Shown here: positions 60,743 through 64,000 of the stretch, in pieces
Numbering within the stretch: position 1 is the first letter of the stretch
Layout: the number at the start of each line of letters is the position of its first letter
Source of the DNA: Microvirga aerilata
GTDB taxonomy: Bacteria > Pseudomonadota > Alphaproteobacteria > Rhizobiales > Beijerinckiaceae
Direction: 5' to 3'
Length of the DNA: 64,000 nucleotides
Assembly (NCBI RefSeq): GCF_016743775.1
Contig: NZ_JAEQMY010000020.1
Coordinates: 1 to 64,000, forward strand
The notes under the pieces: generated by a model
Database searches by the model: none
Seen by the model: only the letters and a program-made list of their open reading frames with translations
What the model was told of the DNA's origin: nothing
Translations under genes and position numbers: made by a program

Positions 60743-61895
60743 TCCGTGCGGGCTCCTAAACGACGGTGAATGTGGACCGCCAGGATCGTGGCGGGGATCA
60801 GCGCAACCGCACAGAGAGCTGCACTGACGAGAAACAGGCGTCCGCCGAAGCCGGGATACAACAGGCCGCCACCGTAGATGAAGACGGCCGCCAGCAGGCC
60901 CGTACAGGCCGTGTACAACCCCGTCCCGGTCGAGAGAATCCGAGGGGGCATGCTGGCGCTCATATAGGCGGCGACTCCAACCTGCGTGAGCCCGAGTGTG
61001 GCCCCCTGAAGCAGCTGAACCAGGATGGCCATGGGCAGCTCGCCGCTCAGGCCCAACAGCCCCCAGCGCAGGACGCCGCCGCCGCATGCGGCAACGATAA
61101 GGATCCAGGAAAAGCGGCGCGTGACGAGATGGCTGAACTTGAAGACCACGATCTCCACCGTCACTCCAAGCGCCCACAGCAATCCGATCACCATGGCCGA
61201 ATGGCCGGCTGCCAGCCAATAGAACGTGCTGTAGGTGTAGAAGACACCGTGACATGCCTGTGAGATGGCGGCGCTGCCCAGCAGCAACCCGAAGCCCGGC
61301 ACCCGCAAGACCTTCGTCATCGGCGCGGACGGCGCCGGCTGCCGGGCTCTCTCCTCCCTGTGAACGGGGAGAGCGCAGGCGGCCAAGGCTTGTGCGGCGT
61401 AGGCGCAGGACAGCACCACGATGATGGCCGTAGGGCCCGTTCTGTCGACCAGGATGCCTAATACAGGCGAGAGGGCAACGACTGCGGAAGAGCCCCAAGA
61501 CCGGATTCGTCCGAAATTGAGATCAAGCCGCTTCATGTTCGCCAGAACGATGGATTCGCTCAAAGGAATGAGACTCGACGAGAAGAGGCGAACCGAAAGG
61601 TAGATGGCCAGGATGACCGTGAAGCCCTCAGCCATGAAGTTGAACAGCGATATCAGGGCTGTTGCCGAGCCAAGGACGATGAGCAGCCTCTCGCGCCGGC
61701 CTGTCTTGTCGGCGATGATCCCGACGATGGGGTTTGCCACGATGGCAAGGACCGACCCGAGGGAGAGGCAAAGACCAACGTCGGCCTCGGTCAGCCCCTG
61801 AGACCGCAGCCACAGCGGAAAAAGCTGATCAAGACCGCAATCGGCGCATACAGGGTGACGTAATAGGCATTGAAGATAAATGCCGGCCCCAGCAT
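60736..61895 (-). pseudogene. MFS transporter (HcaT/NupG-like), frameshifted near its 5' end
   Basis: From about 61820 downward one frame encodes most of a 12-helix MFS protein (FPLWLRSQGLTEADVGLCLS, GIIADKTGRRERLL, LDLNFGRIRSWGSSAVV). The natural N-terminus (MLGPAFIFNAYYVTLYAPIA, then VLISFF; start at 61895) is in another frame; the two meet at an AAAAA run (61819-61823), where one extra base would restore the reading frame. As read, the N-terminus would come from unrelated sequence. The family takes up aromatic acids or nucleosides, fitting the adjacent pseudouridine genes, though orientation is convergent. It may be a homopolymer sequencing error. Confidence 0.75.
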
Positions 61896-62020
61896 GGCGG
61901 TCTCTCCCCTCGACGCCATGGCCGGCATTCACGCCCCAAAGCTTTCTGAAGCACCTATTATCGGTCGGGGCCCCATGAAGGGGCACTATCCAAACAGGGA
62001 GGATCGCCTGGGGAGTGGCC

Positions 62021-62941
62021 TCAATTTCCTCCCTCGCTCCAGGCTGTCATCGCCTCGAAGACGATGGCATGCCTGTGGGCGAGCGCGTCGATATCAGCGG
62101 AATAGCCGCCGCCGATCACGGCGACCAGGGGGATGTGCCGGGTGCGCGCCTGTTCGACCACATAGCTGTCGCGGCGGCGAAGGCCCTCGTCCGAGAGAGA
62201 CAAGCGTCCGAGCTTGTCGTCACGATGCGGATCGACGCCCGCGTTGAGAAAGACGAGATCGGGCTCCAGGGCGTCGAGAAGGCGCGGCAGATGGGCCTGG
62301 AGGACGCTCATATAGGCGGCATCCTCCATGAGGTCCGGCAAGCCGATATCGAGATCGCTCGGGATCTTGCGAACCGGATAATTCTTCTCCGCATGCATCG
62401 AGAAGGTGAAGAGATCGGGCTCGTCCCGCAGGCAATCGGCCGTTCCGTCGCCCTGGTGCACGTCGAGATCGACCACGAGCGCATGCTGGATCGTGCCCTC
62501 GTGCTTGAGCGCCTTTGCCGCGATGGCAACATCGTTGAACACGCAAAAGCCTGCCCCCGTCTCCCGTTGCCCATGGTGGCTGCCGCCCGCGGTGCTTCCC
62601 GCAAGACCGTGCTGGAGCGCCAATCGGGCCGCGAGCAGCGTCCCTCCGGCGGAGGCACGGGCGCGGCGTGCCACACCTTCGTCGATGGGAAGGCCGATCC
62701 GCCGCTCGATCTCGCGCGGAACAGAGCAGGTCAGCACCTGCTCCACGTATGCGTGGTCGTGGGTCAGGGCGATCAGCTCCGCCGACGCCTCCTCCGGCAC
62801 CACGAAGCCGTTCGGCGCCAGCCCCTTTTCCGCCAACACCTCCGCCAGGCGTCCATACTTTCTCATGGGAAAGCGATGGCCGTCCGGGAGCGTGGCCTGA
62901 TAGGCGGGATGGGAAACGATCGGTACCTGCATCGCAGCCAT
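62021..62941 (-). CDS. histone deacetylase family (acetoin utilisation/acetylpolyamine-type) protein
   Basis: The 306-residue arginase/deacetylase-fold protein has paired histidines in GGSHHGQRETGAGFC near 118, zinc ligands Asp and His in VVDLDVHQGDGT near 152-156, and Asp in NAGVDPHRDD near 230. Bacterial members deacetylate small acetylated amines or protein lysines. The start at 62941 is followed by PIVSHPAYQATLPDGHRFPM, typical of the family. It is monocistronic and follows the M28 peptidase gene on the same strand. Confidence 0.93.
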   Translation of the reverse strand: MAAMQVPIVSHPAYQATLPDGHRFPMRKYGRLAEVLAEKGLAPNGFVVPEEASAELIALTHDHAYVEQVLTCSVPREIERRIGLPIDEGVARRARASAGGTLLAARLALQHGLAGSTAGGSHHGQRETGAGFCVFNDVAIAAKALKHEGTIQHALVVDLDVHQGDGTADCLRDEPDLFTFSMHAEKNYPVRKIPSDLDIGLPDLMEDAAYMSVLQAHLPRLLDALEPDLVFLNAGVDPHRDDKLGRLSLSDEGLRRRDSYVVEQARTRHIPLVAVIGGGYSADIDALAHRHAIVFEAMTAWSEGGN

Positions 62942-63014
62942 TCTAAAATCCGAAACCTGTCAGCTTAAATGCCTAAAGCGGTCATAGGGCCATGATCGGC
63001 ATGGCCGGGCGGGC

Positions 63015-64000
63015 CTATCGGTCCGACGGGGTGGCCGGCGCGAGCCGACCCAAAATATGGGTGAGAGCGTCGGTCATCTGTCCCAGCACTTGTCGGTTGA
63101 CATTGAGAGGGGTGTCGCAGGCCTCATGATAGCAGGGGTCGAAAGGCTGTCCGGCCTGCCCGCCGAACCGCTCCGCATGAGCACCGTTCTTGGCGTTGCC
63201 CGCTCCCGTGAACAGGCCGATGGTCGGGATGTCCTTGGCCGCGAAGGCTGCATCGTCCGAGCCGAAGCCGCGCTGATAGCTCGTGCGCTCCTCGATGGGC
63301 AGGCTCCGTGCGCCGAAGTAATCCCTGAGCGCCTGGAGGGTGCTTGCCGCCTGCGCGGTCTTGTCCGGATGGGTCAGCTGGACGAAGCGCCCGAAATTGG
63401 GCGATCCGACCATGTCGAGGTTGATGTAGAGGTGGACACGGCGACGCTCCTCGTCCGGGAGCGTGTCGAGGTGGTGCCGGGAGCCGACAAGGCCGCGCTC
63501 CTCCGCGCCCCAGAAGGCAAAGCGGATCGATGCAGGAGGCGCAGGCTCCCCTGCAAGGCGCAGAGCAGCCTCCAGCACGGCAGCCGAACCGCTGGCATTG
63601 TCGTTCATGCCGGGTCCCTGGGATACGCTGTCCAGGTGAGCGCCCACCATCGTCAGGGGGCCGCCCGCCTCCCCTCGCTCGGCAATGACATTTCGCGTGG
63701 AGCGGATGCCCGTCTCGACCTCGATCTTGAGGCGGGCCTTGCTGCGAACCGGATCCCGGGCCGCATCCGCGAGCCTGCGTCCCACCTCCGTGGTTACGCC
63801 AAGCACCGGAATGGAGGCGAGCGTGGCCAGACGCCCGCCGAAGACCCCTGCCTGGCCCTCGGTCCCCTGGTTCATGATGATGACGCCGGCCGCTCCCGCC
63901 GCCTGCGCCTGCTCAACCTTGGTCTGGAATGGGCAGGTGCCTCGCCGGACGAGGGCAATGTGGCCGGGTGCGAATCCGGCAAAGTCCTCGCTCTCACAGG
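63015..64000 (-). CDS. M28 family metallopeptidase with PA domain (5' end outside window)
   Basis: The frame is open to the window edge. The visible part starts inside a protease-associated domain (GHIALVRRGTCPFQTKVEQA, AAGAAGVIIMN) and continues into an M28 aminopeptidase domain: GAHLDSVSQGPGMNDNASGS with His and Asp zinc ligands, GAEERGLVGS with the catalytic Glu, NLDMVGS and a late His in CYHEACDT. It is probably a secreted or periplasmic aminopeptidase; the signal peptide is not visible. Confidence 0.93.
   Translation of the reverse strand, partial: CESEDFAGFAPGHIALVRRGTCPFQTKVEQAQAAGAAGVIIMNQGTEGQAGVFGGRLATLASIPVLGVTTEVGRRLADAARDPVRSKARLKIEVETGIRSTRNVIAERGEAGGPLTMVGAHLDSVSQGPGMNDNASGSAAVLEAALRLAGEPAPPASIRFAFWGAEERGLVGSRHHLDTLPDEERRRVHLYINLDMVGSPNFGRFVQLTHPDKTAQAASTLQALRDYFGARSLPIEERTSYQRGFGSDDAAFAAKDIPTIGLFTGAGNAKNGAHAERFGGQAGQPFDPCYHEACDTPLNVNRQVLGQMTDALTHILGRLAPATPSDR

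Overview
The window is GC-rich alphaproteobacterial chromosome or large-plasmid DNA. HWE/HisKA_2 histidine kinases, a bacteriophytochrome, DUF1127 and DUF2778 proteins, Rhizobiales-style REP palindromes and a GTTC-N7-GTTC LexA box point to Rhizobiales. Methylobacteriaceae, perhaps Microvirga, is my best guess; this is an inference from gene content with no database search. No rRNA, tRNA or CRISPR array was found.

Layout. 0-9 kb: oxidoreductases (one frameshifted), two LysR regulators, a small operon (PQ-loop membrane protein, TctC-type binding protein, MBL-fold hydrolase) and an EamA exporter. 9-27 kb: bacteriophytochrome kinase, an IS110-family element, an adenylate cyclase, two alpha/beta hydrolases, a PRISE-type SDR whose near-copy is cut by the window start, and a sensory block of HWE kinase, 5'-truncated hybrid kinase, ParD-like protein overlapping a second HWE kinase, KaiC-like ATPase and single-domain response regulator. 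27-32 kb: a DapA/NanA-family lyase, two LysE exporters divergent from an ArgP-type LysR, a B3/B4-domain protein, regulator remnants and MITE-like inverted repeats. A degenerate ~90-bp intergenic repeat occurs eight times between 2.7 and 32 kb; I did not see it after that.

32.5-44.3 kb is an accessory island. Its core is a Tn7-like operon (tnsA, tnsB, tnsC, tniQ) with overlapping genes, closed by a strong terminator. Upstream lie a second, catalytically degenerate TnsA-like protein, a small DUF6634-like protein and a soluble FtsH-like AAA+/M41 protease. Downstream, after a cluster of GTGAGGC palindromes, is an AT-rich two-gene cassette: a DEDDh exonuclease overlapping a nucleotidyltransferase. 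This looks like cargo and is a candidate defence or toxin-antitoxin module.

44.3-64 kb is mostly housekeeping and catabolic: DUF1801 protein, frameshifted glycosylase-like gene, pepT, cupin, Rrf2 regulator with a thioredoxin-reductase-like enzyme, small DUF1127-type genes, methyltransferase, DUF2778 protein, alginate lyase, haloperoxidase-like esterase, GH43-like protein, class A beta-lactamase-like protein, psuK-psuG, a frameshifted MFS transporter, an HDAC-family protein and a partial M28 peptidase. Two nearly identical ~310-bp units (45.7 and 54.5 kb) each start with a LexA box overlapping a sigma70-type promoter and appear to encode a structured RNA. These, with the Tn7-like island and its cassette, are the most interesting parts of the window.
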